Part shown: one piece after another, positions 23,941-32,551 of the stretch
How positions within the stretch are numbered: position 1 is the stretch's first letter
How the letters are laid out: every line of letters starts with the position of its first letter
From: CAYNEI01 sp964396185
GTDB lineage: Archaea > Thermoplasmatota > SW-10-69-26
Reading direction: 5' to 3'
DNA length: 64,000 nucleotides
NCBI GenBank assembly: GCA_964396185.1
Contig: CAYNEI010000008.1
Span: forward strand, 21,397-85,396
The notes under the pieces: model-generated
Database searches by the model: none
What the model saw: the letters and a program-made list of their open reading frames with translations, nothing else
Told to the model about the DNA's origin: nothing
Made by a program: the position numbers and the translations under genes

Positions 23941-24032
23941 CGCGTACCTCGACAGCGAGGAGATAAGCAGGGGCTACTCATATGCCTTGGCAGACCGCAG
24001 TGGCTTGCCTTCAACTGGGTGACAGGTCTAGC

Positions 24033-24138
24033 GTGGAGGCGTAGAGAGCGCGAGGAGCGCGGAGGAGCGAACGACGGGGGTCCCCGGTCGTCTTCACCGC
24101 GGCTTCGCGAACTCCGCGCTCTTCGCGCCTCCGCGGTG
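24033..24138. repeat. Dispersed inverted repeat, CGCGGAGA type (copy D)
   Basis: The left arm 24033-24072 (GTGGAGGCGTAGAGAGCGCG, then AGGAGCGCGGAGGAGCGAAC) and the right arm 24091-24138 are imperfect reverse complements. The right arm contains, on the minus strand, GGAGGCGCGAAGAGCGCGGAG. It lies between divergent genes. Confidence 0.6.
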
Positions 24139-24212
24139 GAGGTTCGCTGTTCGAGCGATCCTGGACACCCGAACGGCTAAGAGCCCCCAGCCCCCCTGCC
24201 CACACGAGGCCC

Positions 24213-25625
24213 ATGCGCTCTGCTTGGCTGTTGGCGACCCTGTTGACCCTGCCGGTGCTTACCGGCTGCATCGGCGATGCGAACGAGGATCCGGCCATCG
24301 ACCCATCCGCGGTGCTCACCCCACCACCGATCCCCCTGGACCGGGTGATCGAGCAGGGCCACGACCACGCCGACCCATCCCTCCACGACTTCGCCTGGAA
24401 CGTGGACCGCGTCGGCTACCACCCTGGCTACGCCGACGACGAGGAGCCGGCAGGCGGCTTCACCGAGCTGGCCGTCCAGCTCCCCTACGTCTACCTCTGC
24501 CGAGGCGGGGGCGTGCCTGGTGTCAGCGTGGTGGACGTGAGCGATCCAGGCGAGCCGAGCTTCGTTAGCCACTTCCAGATGCCCCGCTGCGACGACATCG
24601 AGGTGAGCCACGACGGCTCGTGGGTCTTCGCCAGCGCCCAGCGCAACAGCCCCAGCGAGCTCACCATGGAGAGCGACGGGCCTGCCAACCTGCCCCGAGG
24701 CACGTGGGTGCTGGATGCCAGTGACCCCAGCGAGCTCACCTTCGAGTCCTTCTACCCCATGCCCTACAACGGGCCGCACACGATCCAGTACCACCGCTAC
24801 GACGATGGCACCGAGATCGTGCTCCACCAGCTCTACGACCTCTTCAGCCGCCTGGACCCCACCGGCCAAGCCCCCATCCCCGCCCCGGATGGTGCTGTGC
24901 CCGTGACCCAGCGCATCGAGGTCACCCAGCTCACCGAGACCGCCACAGGCGAGACCGGCCTGGAGGCCATCAGCGTCTACAGCGACACCCAGCGCGCCGT
25001 AGCCGATGCGCCGGGCTCGGTGATCCCCCACGACGCCACGGTTTACACGAACCCCATCGACGGCCACACCTACATGCTCGTGGCCTACTGGGATGCAGGC
25101 GTCCAGATCGTCCAGCTCGACGACCCCACCGAGCCGCAGCTCGTGGGCACGTTCGAGGACTTCGCCCCATCAGCGCTGGCCAACATCCACCAGGTCCGCG
25201 CCTTCCCCGAGCTCATCGACGGTAAGTGGGTGCTCGTAGCCGAGCCCGAGATCGTCACCGCTGACGAGTCCGGCCAGATCACCTTCATCGACGCCAGCGA
25301 CCCAGCCAACCCCACCAAGCTGGGCTACTGGACCCTCCCGGGCAACGTGACGATCCCGGAGCCGTTCCTGTTCAGCCCCCACAACTTCGACCTGGACGCC
25401 GACGGCCGGGTCTACCTGGCCCACCAGCACGCCGGCATCTGGGTCATCGACGTCGCCGGGCAGGGCAGCTTCGACGAACCTGCCAGCCTAGGCGCGATCC
25501 TGCCCCAAGCACCTGACGGGGCAGCCGGGAGCCCCAGCACCTGGGGCGTGTTCCTGGAGGACGGCCTGCTCTACGCCTCCGATGGGCCCAGCGGGTTGCA
25601 CGTGCTCTCGTACACCGGACCGTGA
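24213..25625 (+). CDS. LVIVD-repeat-like beta-propeller lipoprotein
   Basis: 470 aa with signal peptide and lipobox LLTLPVLTGC (Cys about 19). The body has repeated VVDVSDPGEPSFVSHF, VLDASDPSELTFESF, IVQLDDPTEPQLVGTF and FIDASDPANPTKLGYW units, the LVIVD signature of extracellular beta-propellers. Several His (HDHADPS, SHDGSW, SVIPHDATVYTN, SPHNFDLDADG) could bind metal. Function unknown; selenium-binding-protein-like propellers are the nearest functional relatives I can suggest. Divergent from the bat-like regulator. Confidence 0.8.
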   Translation: MRSAWLLATLLTLPVLTGCIGDANEDPAIDPSAVLTPPPIPLDRVIEQGHDHADPSLHDFAWNVDRVGYHPGYADDEEPAGGFTELAVQLPYVYLCRGGGVPGVSVVDVSDPGEPSFVSHFQMPRCDDIEVSHDGSWVFASAQRNSPSELTMESDGPANLPRGTWVLDASDPSELTFESFYPMPYNGPHTIQYHRYDDGTEIVLHQLYDLFSRLDPTGQAPIPAPDGAVPVTQRIEVTQLTETATGETGLEAISVYSDTQRAVADAPGSVIPHDATVYTNPIDGHTYMLVAYWDAGVQIVQLDDPTEPQLVGTFEDFAPSALANIHQVRAFPELIDGKWVLVAEPEIVTADESGQITFIDASDPANPTKLGYWTLPGNVTIPEPFLFSPHNFDLDADGRVYLAHQHAGIWVIDVAGQGSFDEPASLGAILPQAPDGAAGSPSTWGVFLEDGLLYASDGPSGLHVLSYTGP

Positions 25626-25676
25626 GCGTCAGCCGCTGCGAGCTTCAGCGGCCGCGGCCTCCAGTCGCCCCAAGCT

Positions 25677-26432
25677 TCAGCGGAACATCATGGGGGCATC
25701 TTCGCCGGCGCTCTCTTGCTGACCTGAACCGGCCTGCTGGAGCTGTTGGGCTACCTGGGCCTTCTGCTTCGCGATCTCCTCAGCCTGCTCCTGAAGCTGG
25801 GCCGTGTCGATCTCGAACCCGATCAGCGGCTCCAGGGCCTCCTCGATGACCGTGCGGGCAGCGCCCGGGTCGGGCAGCTTGGGATGCGCGGTGACCACAA
25901 GGCACGCAGCCGGGACCTCCTCCGCATGGCAGGCCTCCATGAGCGCGCCAGTCACACCACCGATCACGCCCCAACCCTCGGCAGGCTGGATGCCGGCAGC
26001 CTCCAGGTCCGTCTGCACGCTCTCCTGGGTGGCCAGGCCCACGATCTTCCCGCGGGCCTCCTCGGACTGAGCCGGTGCGCCGGCCAGGAAGATGGCGCGC
26101 TCGAAGGTGGGTGCGAGCCCGTCGAGCACGCAGCTGGAAAGTGCCCGGTACGCGTTCGATGGGATGGGCGTGGCGCTCTGCAGCGTCATCACTCCGGAGT
26201 CCTCGCCGGCGTAGACCCGGACGAGGTCCTCCACGAGGCCATCGTGGAACGTGACCACGGGTGGGAAGTGCTCGGAGTGGATCGTGCCCACGCGCTCGAG
26301 GCCGAGCGCTTCGGTGACCCGGTCGACCACGATGGAGGCGACCAGGCCCGCTCCAGGCAGGCCCTCGATGAGCGTGGGTGCGAAGTCGATCTCCTGGGCG
26401 GGCTCGTAGTGGCAGGAGCCATCGGTGGGCAT
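25677..26432 (-). CDS. PAC2-family protein (proteasome assembly chaperone-like)
   Basis: 251 aa from ATG 26432. The N-terminal segment PTLIEGLPGAGLVASIVVDR and the later GGVTGALMEACHAEEVPAACLVV and PDPGAARTVIEEAL correspond to the PAC2 family of archaea, related to eukaryotic proteasome assembly chaperones. A Gln-rich coiled-coil tail (AEEIAKQKAQVAQQLQQ) ends the protein. The role in archaea is not established. Divergent from the epimerase gene, 126 bp apart. A much longer frame upstream is antisense to that gene and is ignored. Confidence 0.85.
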   Translation of the reverse strand: MPTDGSCHYEPAQEIDFAPTLIEGLPGAGLVASIVVDRVTEALGLERVGTIHSEHFPPVVTFHDGLVEDLVRVYAGEDSGVMTLQSATPIPSNAYRALSSCVLDGLAPTFERAIFLAGAPAQSEEARGKIVGLATQESVQTDLEAAGIQPAEGWGVIGGVTGALMEACHAEEVPAACLVVTAHPKLPDPGAARTVIEEALEPLIGFEIDTAQLQEQAEEIAKQKAQVAQQLQQAGSGQQESAGEDAPMMFR

Positions 26433-26558
26433 GGTCTCCGAGGGGTGCGGTTTGCTCGTGAAGGGTGCGGTCGACTCCCGGGGGTGGGAGTCCTGGCCGC
26501 GGCTCTGCGGCCCTCGAGGACGGCCAGCTTCATCTATCTGGGGCCCGCTGCCTGGTCC

Positions 26559-27539
26559 ATGTCTGCGTTCTGGAGCAACCGGCAGGTCTACCTGACCGGG
26601 GGGACGGGGTTCATCGGCACCGAGCTGGCGAGCGAGATGCTCGACCGCGGCGCAGACGTCACCGTGCTCACTCGGCGAGCTGAGCGAGCGGGCCCCTTGA
26701 GCGATGCGGGCTGCAGCGTGGCCGAGGGGGACGTGCGATCCATGGACAGCCTCGATCTCGGCGATGCCGACACCGTGGTCCACGCGGCTGCCTGGGTGGC
26801 CTTCGGGATCCCGAAGGCCAAGCGAGAGCTCTTCTGGGACACGAACGTCACGGGCACCGAGAACGTGCTCCAGGCCGCCGAAGAGGCCGGCGTGGAGCGC
26901 TTCTGCCACTTCTCCAGCGTGGCCGCCATCGGGACGACCCCAGCCGGCCTCTACCCCGAGGAGCGCGCGGTGGACGGGCGCTACCCCGAGTTCTTCAGCC
27001 TCTACGAGAAGGCCAAGCACGCAGCCCACATCCATGTGCTCGAGCACCACGGCGACATGCGCACCGTGCTCCCCATGCCCAGCGTCGTCATCGGTCGCGG
27101 CAGCGACACCGAGGACCTGTTGCGCCGGTTCCAGGCTGGACTGCCCTTCGGCGTGAAGGGCGACAACCCCACCGGCGTGGTCCACGTGCGCGATGTGGTG
27201 GCTGGGACCCTGGCCGCCATCGAGCACGGGGAGGGCCCATACATCCTCAACGACCGGGACGTGATCATCCGCCAGCTCCTCACGATCTTCGAGGAGGCCA
27301 GCGGGACCCCCGCTCCCGAGCGCGAGCTACCGCTTGGCCTGCTCAAGGCGCTGGCGACCCTGGTCCAGGTGCCCTACCACCTGGCCGGCAAGGTTCCCCC
27401 GGTGAGCCGCGAGCTTATCCGGGGCCTGGAGGTACCCTTGACGTATGCGAGCCAGCGCGCCCGCAAGGAGCTGGGCTGGCAGCCCGACCTGGTGGGCGAG
27501 TTGGAAGAGGACTTCACCGCGCTTAGCGCCGGCCGTTGA
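26559..27539 (+). CDS. NAD(P)-dependent epimerase/dehydratase
   Basis: 326 aa from ATG 26559. It has the Rossmann motif VYLTGGTGFIGTELASEML, the Ser in FSSVAAIG and the catalytic YEKAK, so it is an extended short-chain dehydrogenase/reductase. The substrate is unknown; sugar nucleotides or isoprenoid-type alcohols are typical. The sequence CATCTATCTG about 25 nt upstream may be a weak TATA box. Its 3' end overlaps the convergent cupredoxin gene by 17 bp. Confidence 0.88.
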   Translation: MSAFWSNRQVYLTGGTGFIGTELASEMLDRGADVTVLTRRAERAGPLSDAGCSVAEGDVRSMDSLDLGDADTVVHAAAWVAFGIPKAKRELFWDTNVTGTENVLQAAEEAGVERFCHFSSVAAIGTTPAGLYPEERAVDGRYPEFFSLYEKAKHAAHIHVLEHHGDMRTVLPMPSVVIGRGSDTEDLLRRFQAGLPFGVKGDNPTGVVHVRDVVAGTLAAIEHGEGPYILNDRDVIIRQLLTIFEEASGTPAPERELPLGLLKALATLVQVPYHLAGKVPPVSRELIRGLEVPLTYASQRARKELGWQPDLVGELEEDFTALSAGR

Positions 27540-28227
27540 GCCCGCCGCGGCGAGCCAGGGAGACGGCCAGAGCCAGGCCAGCCAGCGCGGTGAACGCGCC
27601 CAGCGGTGAGTCGTTCTCCTCGCCGGCCGCGAGATCGTCGTCGGTGTCGTTTACGGAGTCGTTGGCCCCGTCGTTCTCCATGGAGCTGTTGTCGTCGCCC
27701 GTCATGTTCCCGTCATCCGTCTCGTTGCCCGCCGCATCGTCCTCTTCGTCCGACGAGTTCTCCTCGGCCGGCGGAGGCGGCGGCTCCGACACGCTTTGGG
27801 TGAACCACATGCCCTCGGACTCGTGGGTCCCGACGTCACACCAGAAGTAGAGCTCGGTGGCATCAGCTGGGACATCGAAGCTGAGCACGGTCTCCTCGCC
27901 GCCCTCGACGGTCTCGCTTGCAGCGATGGCCACGTCAGGCGAGGTGTCCCGAACGGGCCCATCGGGCGCGTTGTCGCTGGTGGTCACGTGGATGTTGTGC
28001 GGCGCGTTGCCGGCTGCACGCAGGGTGATCGTGAACGACCGGTTGGCGTAGAGCTCGTCGAAGCTCCCCTCGGCCTCGATGAAGCAGGTGATCTTCCCCG
28101 TGGGGCACTCCGGCCCCTCGGTTCCATCGAGCACCACGTTGGGCTCTGGATCCTGTGCAGCCCCCGGCATGGCGAGCAGCGCGGTTGCGAGCAAGCTAAC
28201 GACGAGTAACCATGCGATCCCCCGCAT
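27523..28227 (-). CDS. Secreted plastocyanin-like cupredoxin with C-terminal anchor
   Basis: 234 aa. A signal peptide (IAWLLVVSLLATALLAMPGAA) is followed by a cupredoxin domain with type 1 copper ligands: His in APHNIHV, then CDVGTHESEGM (Cys, His, Met). After a Pro stretch comes an acidic Asn/Asp/Ser-rich linker with N-glycosylation sequons. It ends DSPLGAFTALAGLALAVSLARR, a hydrophobic segment with Arg cluster like archaeal PGF-CTERM sorting tails. It probably carries electrons outside the membrane. Confidence 0.85.
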   Translation of the reverse strand: MRGIAWLLVVSLLATALLAMPGAAQDPEPNVVLDGTEGPECPTGKITCFIEAEGSFDELYANRSFTITLRAAGNAPHNIHVTTSDNAPDGPVRDTSPDVAIAASETVEGGEETVLSFDVPADATELYFWCDVGTHESEGMWFTQSVSEPPPPPAEENSSDEEDDAAGNETDDGNMTGDDNSSMENDGANDSVNDTDDDLAAGEENDSPLGAFTALAGLALAVSLARRGGLNGRR

Positions 28228-28286
28228 GGGTCAAGCACCTGCTTGCCCGTTATAAAATCTGCTGGCACGAGGCGCCCTAGCAGGGA

Positions 28287-28475
28287 TCAGCGCTCGTCCA
28301 GGCCCCGCCTGCGCACCCACGCGATCACCATCGCCCCACCGATGACGATGAACAGGATCAGCGGGAAGACGGTGGCTGGTGCTTCGACGAGCACGTCGCG
28401 CAGCAAGAGCATGGCCGCGGTGGCTGCGGCGACCAAGAGCACGGTGATGATCACCGTGGGCCAGTGGGCACGCAT
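28287..28475 (-). CDS. Small membrane protein, 62 aa
   Basis: Two hydrophobic segments (TVIITVLLVAAATAAMLLL and TVFPLILFIVIGGAMVIAWV) and an Arg-rich C-terminus. The ATG shares a base with the stop of thiDN (TGATG), so it is co-translated. No family is recognised. Confidence 0.7.
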   Translation of the reverse strand: MRAHWPTVIITVLLVAAATAAMLLLRDVLVEAPATVFPLILFIVIGGAMVIAWVRRRGLDER

Positions 28476-29788
28476 CAGAGCTCCCGGGCGAGCTGCTCGA
28501 CCTTGGCGTGCAGGCTAGCTGGATCGGTGGCCAGCACCCGGATCATGGCCTCCTTGCCCATCCCGCCATCGTCGACAACGAGGTCGATGGGGCCTTCGGC
28601 CTGTTTGAGCGCGGCGGTGGTGCCCCACTCCATGGTCGAGTCGGCCTTCGGGGGTTGCTCGTCGCGCGAGAACGAGGCCATGGCCAGCCCCGCCCGCTTG
28701 GCAGCATCGAGGTGGTCCGGGTGCCAGGCCAGGTTCATGGCCGCGGTGACCCTGGGATCGTGGTGGGCGGCAGCCAGCAGCACCTTGGCCACGTGGCTGG
28801 AGGCGCCCTGGACCACCGGTCCCGGAGGGCTTGCTCGGTGGCCGGAGCGGGTGATCCGGCGGGACAGCGAGAGCACCTCGGACGGCTCGTTGGTGGGCGC
28901 GGGGGTATGCGCCATGTTGATGCCCACCTCGGGCACCAGCCGGCGGGGCAGGATGGCAGCGATGCGCCAGGCGGCAGCCGAGAGCCGGGCACCCTGGGCG
29001 GGGCCGGGTTCGTGGGCTTCCAGGGCGTCGAGCACCTGGGGCCCCTGGCCGGGCGCGTACGCGCGCTGGATGGCGCGGTGCATCCTGGCTCGCGCCTCGT
29101 GCACGGCCAGCTCAAGCGGGTGGCCTCGGGCCAAGAGCCCCGCGATGAGGCTGGCGTACGTGCAGCCGGCCCCGTGGAGCTCACCGGGGACACGGGGGTA
29201 GGCCAGCTCGGTGGTCCCGTCCGCGGTGACGAGCACGTCGATCGCCTCGCTGGCGTCCAGATGCCCGCCCTTGACGAGCACGGCCTGCCAACCCTCCCCG
29301 CGCAACTGCTCGCCGGCTCGGCGCGCGTCGTCCAACGTGCGGATGCTGGTGCCGGTGAGCTGCTCGGCCTCGTCGATGTTCGGGGTGACCAGCGTCGTGA
29401 TGCGAGCCAGCTTGGCCAGAGCTGCCGGGAGCTCCCCGGTGGCAAGCGCGTCCCCGCTGGTGGCCACCATGACCGGGTCCACCACCAGAGGCAGCCCGGT
29501 CTCGGAGAGCTGGTCGGCCACGGCTTCGACCACCTCGGGGGTGTGCAGCATGCCAGTTTTGACGGCGGTGACCCGGAGATCTGAGAGGACCTGGTCGATC
29601 TGCTCGACGATGGCCTCCACCGGCAACGGGTCCACCCGGGAGAGGCCCGTGGTGTTCTGGCTGGTCACGCATGTGATCGCACTGGCGCCGTGCACGCCGA
29701 CGGCGGCCAGGGCCTTGAGGTCGGCCTGGATGCCGGCACCGCCACCGGAATCAGAGCCCGCGATGGTGAGGGTGGTCGGGGGGAGCAT
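28475..29788 (-). CDS. thiDN: Bifunctional HMP-P kinase / thiamine-phosphate synthase (ThiD-ThiN)
   Basis: 437 aa from ATG 29788; a TATA-like box at 29811-29818 lies 26 nt upstream. The ThiD domain begins TIAGSDSGGGAGIQADLKAL and has VDPVMVATSGD, TPNIDEAE and PGELHGAGCTYAS with the catalytic Gly-Ala-Gly-Cys. From about residue 260 a ThiN domain follows (LVPEVGINMAHT, VVDDGGMGKEAMIRVL). ThiD phosphorylates hydroxymethylpyrimidine; ThiN couples it to the thiazole. ThiL at 62004 would complete the pathway. Confidence 0.93.
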   Translation of the reverse strand: MLPPTTLTIAGSDSGGGAGIQADLKALAAVGVHGASAITCVTSQNTTGLSRVDPLPVEAIVEQIDQVLSDLRVTAVKTGMLHTPEVVEAVADQLSETGLPLVVDPVMVATSGDALATGELPAALAKLARITTLVTPNIDEAEQLTGTSIRTLDDARRAGEQLRGEGWQAVLVKGGHLDASEAIDVLVTADGTTELAYPRVPGELHGAGCTYASLIAGLLARGHPLELAVHEARARMHRAIQRAYAPGQGPQVLDALEAHEPGPAQGARLSAAAWRIAAILPRRLVPEVGINMAHTPAPTNEPSEVLSLSRRITRSGHRASPPGPVVQGASSHVAKVLLAAAHHDPRVTAAMNLAWHPDHLDAAKRAGLAMASFSRDEQPPKADSTMEWGTTAALKQAEGPIDLVVDDGGMGKEAMIRVLATDPASLHAKVEQLAREL

Positions 29789-29810
29789 GATGGGGGGAGG
29801 TGGACAGGGG

Positions 29811-29818
29811 ATAAAAGG
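29811..29818 (-). promoter_or_regulatory. TATA-like box for thiDN
   Basis: On the minus strand CCTTTTAT lies 26 nt before the ATG at 29788, indicating a leaderless transcript. There is no room for a thiamine riboswitch between box and start, so none is called. Confidence 0.55.
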
Positions 29819-29865
29819 TCGTGGCCGGAGGAGCGGAGAGCCTCCGTGTTGAAGGTCCGCAGGAT

Positions 29866-30288
29866 TCAGGCTTGGACCGGCACGCCGAACTCCACGAGCG
29901 TCCCGGTGGCGCGGTAGTGGAGCTCCAGGATACTGGTGAACCAGAGCATCTCGTCGTCCAGCTCGATGGATCGGCGCAGCCCGGGGGTGTGGAGCAGCAG
30001 GACCATCTCCCATGCGTGCGGGGGGTCGTCCTGGTGCCCGACGAGCTGGATCGTGCCGACCACGCGCTCTTGGGACTCGCCTAGGCTGACCACGCGCAGC
30101 AGGTTGACGCGCACGCTGCCCTCGACCACCAGCGGGGGTCTACGGCAGCGCTCCACGTACAAGCCCGGGCCGGCGCGCGTACCAGCCGGGAGCCTGGTGA
30201 GCTCGGATTCGATGGCGCTGGGCAGGCTGCGTTGGAGCCCGTGTGCTCGGATCGCGCGTGCCAACGCCGTGGGGTCCCACCAGCTCAC
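29866..30288 (-). CDS. Hypothetical protein, copy 1 of tandem paralogues
   Basis: 140 aa from GTG 30288. The longer frame to 30330 is rejected because a TATA-like CTATACC lies inside it 24 nt before this GTG, and because the paralogue at 30505 has the same length. Shared features are a helical start (ARAIRAHGLQRS against ARLRANALQD), PGLYVE/PGLYIE, VRVNLLRVVSLGESQERVVGTIQL and a C-terminal strand region ending in an acidic or hydrophobic tip. No cysteine cluster or membrane segment is present. I recognise no family. Confidence 0.65.
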   Translation of the reverse strand: MSWWDPTALARAIRAHGLQRSLPSAIESELTRLPAGTRAGPGLYVERCRRPPLVVEGSVRVNLLRVVSLGESQERVVGTIQLVGHQDDPPHAWEMVLLLHTPGLRRSIELDDEMLWFTSILELHYRATGTLVEFGVPVQA

Positions 30289-30310
30289 ACGCGGCTGTTG
30301 ATCAGGGAGG

Positions 30311-30317
30311 GTATAGC
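30311..30317 (-). promoter_or_regulatory. TATA-like box deciding the start at 30288
   Basis: CTATACC on the minus strand, centred about 26 nt before GTG 30288. It argues against translation from the upstream ATG at 30330. Confidence 0.5.
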
Positions 30318-30370
30318 GTTTGCCCTGCACCGGGGCTCGGTGGCTGGCCAGCGCTCGGGGCTGGACGTGT

Positions 30371-30410
30371 GGAGAGGAAGATGGAGAGGGAGATGGAGAT
30401 GGAAAGGGAG
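30371..30410. repeat. Purine-only low-complexity tract
   Basis: The stretch is made of GGAGA, GGAAG and GATGGA-type words, purine apart from a few T, in the gap between the two tandem paralogues. It is followed by the short palindrome GCGGGTGCCCGC. Confidence 0.6.
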
Positions 30411-30504
30411 CGTCGACGCGGGCGGGTGCCCGCGCCGGACGCCATACGGGGTGCCGGTGGGCTGCCTGGACCCACCGGGTCTGTTGATCAGGAAAGCGGT
30501 GGGC

Positions 30505-30924
30505 TCACGCCTCGATCTCGTGCTCGAAGGCGACGTGGCTGTCGGCTTCAGCGTAGTGGAGGTTGAGCAGTCCCAGGAACCACGCCTGGGGGTCCTCGAC
30601 GCGCGTGGTCCGGAAGTTCTCGGTCTCGTGGTGGTAGAAGCGCAGCTCGCAGGTGGCCAGGGGGTGGTCCAGCAGGCGCGCGACCTGGATCTGACCGACG
30701 AGACGACTGCCCTCCTCGTCGACGCTGTAGAGCCGGGCCACGCTGACCCGAAGCTCGCCGTTGACGATGATGCCCGGGGTCTGCTTGGACTCGATGTAGA
30801 GACCGGGGGCAGCCTCCCCATCCGGGAGCTCCGGGAGGCGTGAGCGGAGCTGGGCGATGTTGACGTCCTGGAGGGCGTTGGCGCGGAGGCGAGCAGAGCG
30901 GTCGGCGATAGAGGCCCGAGGCAT
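30505..30924 (-). CDS. Hypothetical protein, copy 2 of tandem paralogues
   Basis: 139 aa from ATG 30924 with a TATA-like TTAATAC about 23 nt upstream (30944-30950), so leaderless. It aligns along its whole length with the protein at 29866: PGLYIESKQTPGIIVNGELRV, SVARLYSVDEEGSRLVGQIQV and WFLGLLNLHYAEADSHVAFE. Both have their own promoter, so they were duplicated as complete units. Function unknown. Confidence 0.65.
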   Translation of the reverse strand: MPRASIADRSARLRANALQDVNIAQLRSRLPELPDGEAAPGLYIESKQTPGIIVNGELRVSVARLYSVDEEGSRLVGQIQVARLLDHPLATCELRFYHHETENFRTTRVEDPQAWFLGLLNLHYAEADSHVAFEHEIEA

Positions 30925-31020
30925 ACGTCTCCCTCGACGTGTGGTATTAAACGGTTTCCCGAACGGTTGCTATCCAGCAGAGGCGCTCAGGTTGAACATC
31001 TCTTGTCCACCCCCCCTTTC

Positions 31021-32490
31021 TTACGGGTGGTAGGAGCGCAGCACCAGCTCGGTAGGCCCTGTGGCGAGCTCGGATCGAAGCGTGATGTGCAGGGGCCCGC
31101 TGGAGAGGAGCTGGGGCTCGAGCTGGGCATCCGCAGAGCTGCGCACGCCGAAGGCGCTGGCGTCCTCGCTGTACGTGAACACCGTGCCTCGCGGCGCTTG
31201 GATCGTGAGAGAACGGGCCACGTTGGCATCCTGGGTCGAGCGCACAGCCACGGCCACGAGCCCGCCGTCGAGCTCGGCGGTCCACGTGGCCGTGGGGGAG
31301 CTGGGCGTGGGCGCAAGATGCACCGTGCGCTCCGTGATGGCCAGCGGGGTGCCATGGTCGGCATGGTGGAGGGTGGGCAGCACGACGGTGACGCCCTCGC
31401 CTTCTCCGACGTGGTCGCGCACGTACACCACGTACGGGCCAGGCTCCTCGACCGGGATGCGCGCGCCGGCCCACGTCTCGTTGTCCGTGGGGGACTCCCA
31501 GGCCCATCGGGTCTCGGGTTCCCCGAGCTCGAAGGCAGCGATGGCCTCGTGGCTGGAGCCGAAGACGACCACGCGGGCTCGGTCCCCGGCGGGCAAGGCG
31601 AGGTGGATGGCGGGGGCTCCCTGGGGGTCGATCTCCAGGGCTTGGCCCTCGTCGAGTTGGCCGACGACGGTGCCCTGTTCGTCCGGTGGATCGCCAGGGT
31701 CTGGCAGGCCGGAGAGATCCACGGTGTCCTGGCTGCGCTCGTAGCGTTGGCTGACGATGAGCAGGGCGCCATCCAGGCTGTCTGCGCGGGCTTCGAGCTC
31801 GTAGGTGCCGGCCACGAGCGCGCCTGGATCCAGCGCGAGCACCTCAGGAGATAGCCCGCGCTCCAGCGTGGACGTGGTGGTGAGGTTCGTGGTCCCCACA
31901 GGCGTGCCGGCCGTGGTGCGCAGCTCGGTGTCCAGGGCATCCACGGAGCCATCCAAGGTCAAGGTGACTAGCGCCGGCCGCGGCGTGATCTCGTACTGGG
32001 CGAAGGTCTCCATGGGCTCGCCGTTCCCGCGGGCCAACGTGCGCACACGCTCGTGGACTTCAAGCGGCTCGAGTGCCCCGGCCTCGCTGTCTGTCGCGAT
32101 CTCGATGGGTGCGGGAAGGGGGGCTGTGGGCAGCAGCACCCAGGACCCGGGCCGTTGGATGGTGTGCTCGGCTGGTTGCCCGGGCTCGGAGAGGGTGAGT
32201 AGGGCAGCGAACCGGTCGTCTGGATCGTACAGGGCGAGTTCAGCGGGACGCGGTTGGGCGTCCGCGTTGTCGACCAGGGTCAGCCGGAGCGTGCCGGTGG
32301 AGAGCTCAAGCGCGTAGCCCGAATGACCGGGTTCCAGGGTCGCCACGGTCTCCAGGGGTCCGGCGGTCACCGCGGTGGCCACGAGCACGCCGGCGATGGC
32401 CCCGGCCAGGACCAGGCCTGCGAGCAGGGTCCCCCGAAGCTCGTCGCCGTCCACTGGAACCACCGCGCATCCAGCGCCCGGGTAGCTCAT
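31021..32490 (-). CDS. Membrane-anchored surface protein, 489 aa
   Basis: One N-terminal hydrophobic segment (LLAGLVLAGAIAGVLVATAVT, preceded by acidic residues) and a large extracellular beta-rich region with Thr/Pro/Leu-rich strands. It contains sequons such as NLTTTS and a repeated layout of short beta domains (GTYELEARAD, GPYVVYVRDHV, PLHITLRSELA). No domain is recognised with certainty; PPC-like domains are possible. It follows the chromate transporter gene in the same direction. Confidence 0.65.
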   Translation of the reverse strand: MSYPGAGCAVVPVDGDELRGTLLAGLVLAGAIAGVLVATAVTAGPLETVATLEPGHSGYALELSTGTLRLTLVDNADAQPRPAELALYDPDDRFAALLTLSEPGQPAEHTIQRPGSWVLLPTAPLPAPIEIATDSEAGALEPLEVHERVRTLARGNGEPMETFAQYEITPRPALVTLTLDGSVDALDTELRTTAGTPVGTTNLTTTSTLERGLSPEVLALDPGALVAGTYELEARADSLDGALLIVSQRYERSQDTVDLSGLPDPGDPPDEQGTVVGQLDEGQALEIDPQGAPAIHLALPAGDRARVVVFGSSHEAIAAFELGEPETRWAWESPTDNETWAGARIPVEEPGPYVVYVRDHVGEGEGVTVVLPTLHHADHGTPLAITERTVHLAPTPSSPTATWTAELDGGLVAVAVRSTQDANVARSLTIQAPRGTVFTYSEDASAFGVRSSADAQLEPQLLSSGPLHITLRSELATGPTELVLRSYHP

Positions 32491-32551
32491 AACTTATCTC
32501 GTACAACCATCGAAGCGAGGGCACCGTTGGCTGGGTGGCGAGAGAAGCTCG

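Noticed and set aside
29789..29865. Thiamine (TPP) riboswitch before thiDN
   Set aside because: The TATA box is only 26 nt from the start, leaving no transcribed leader.
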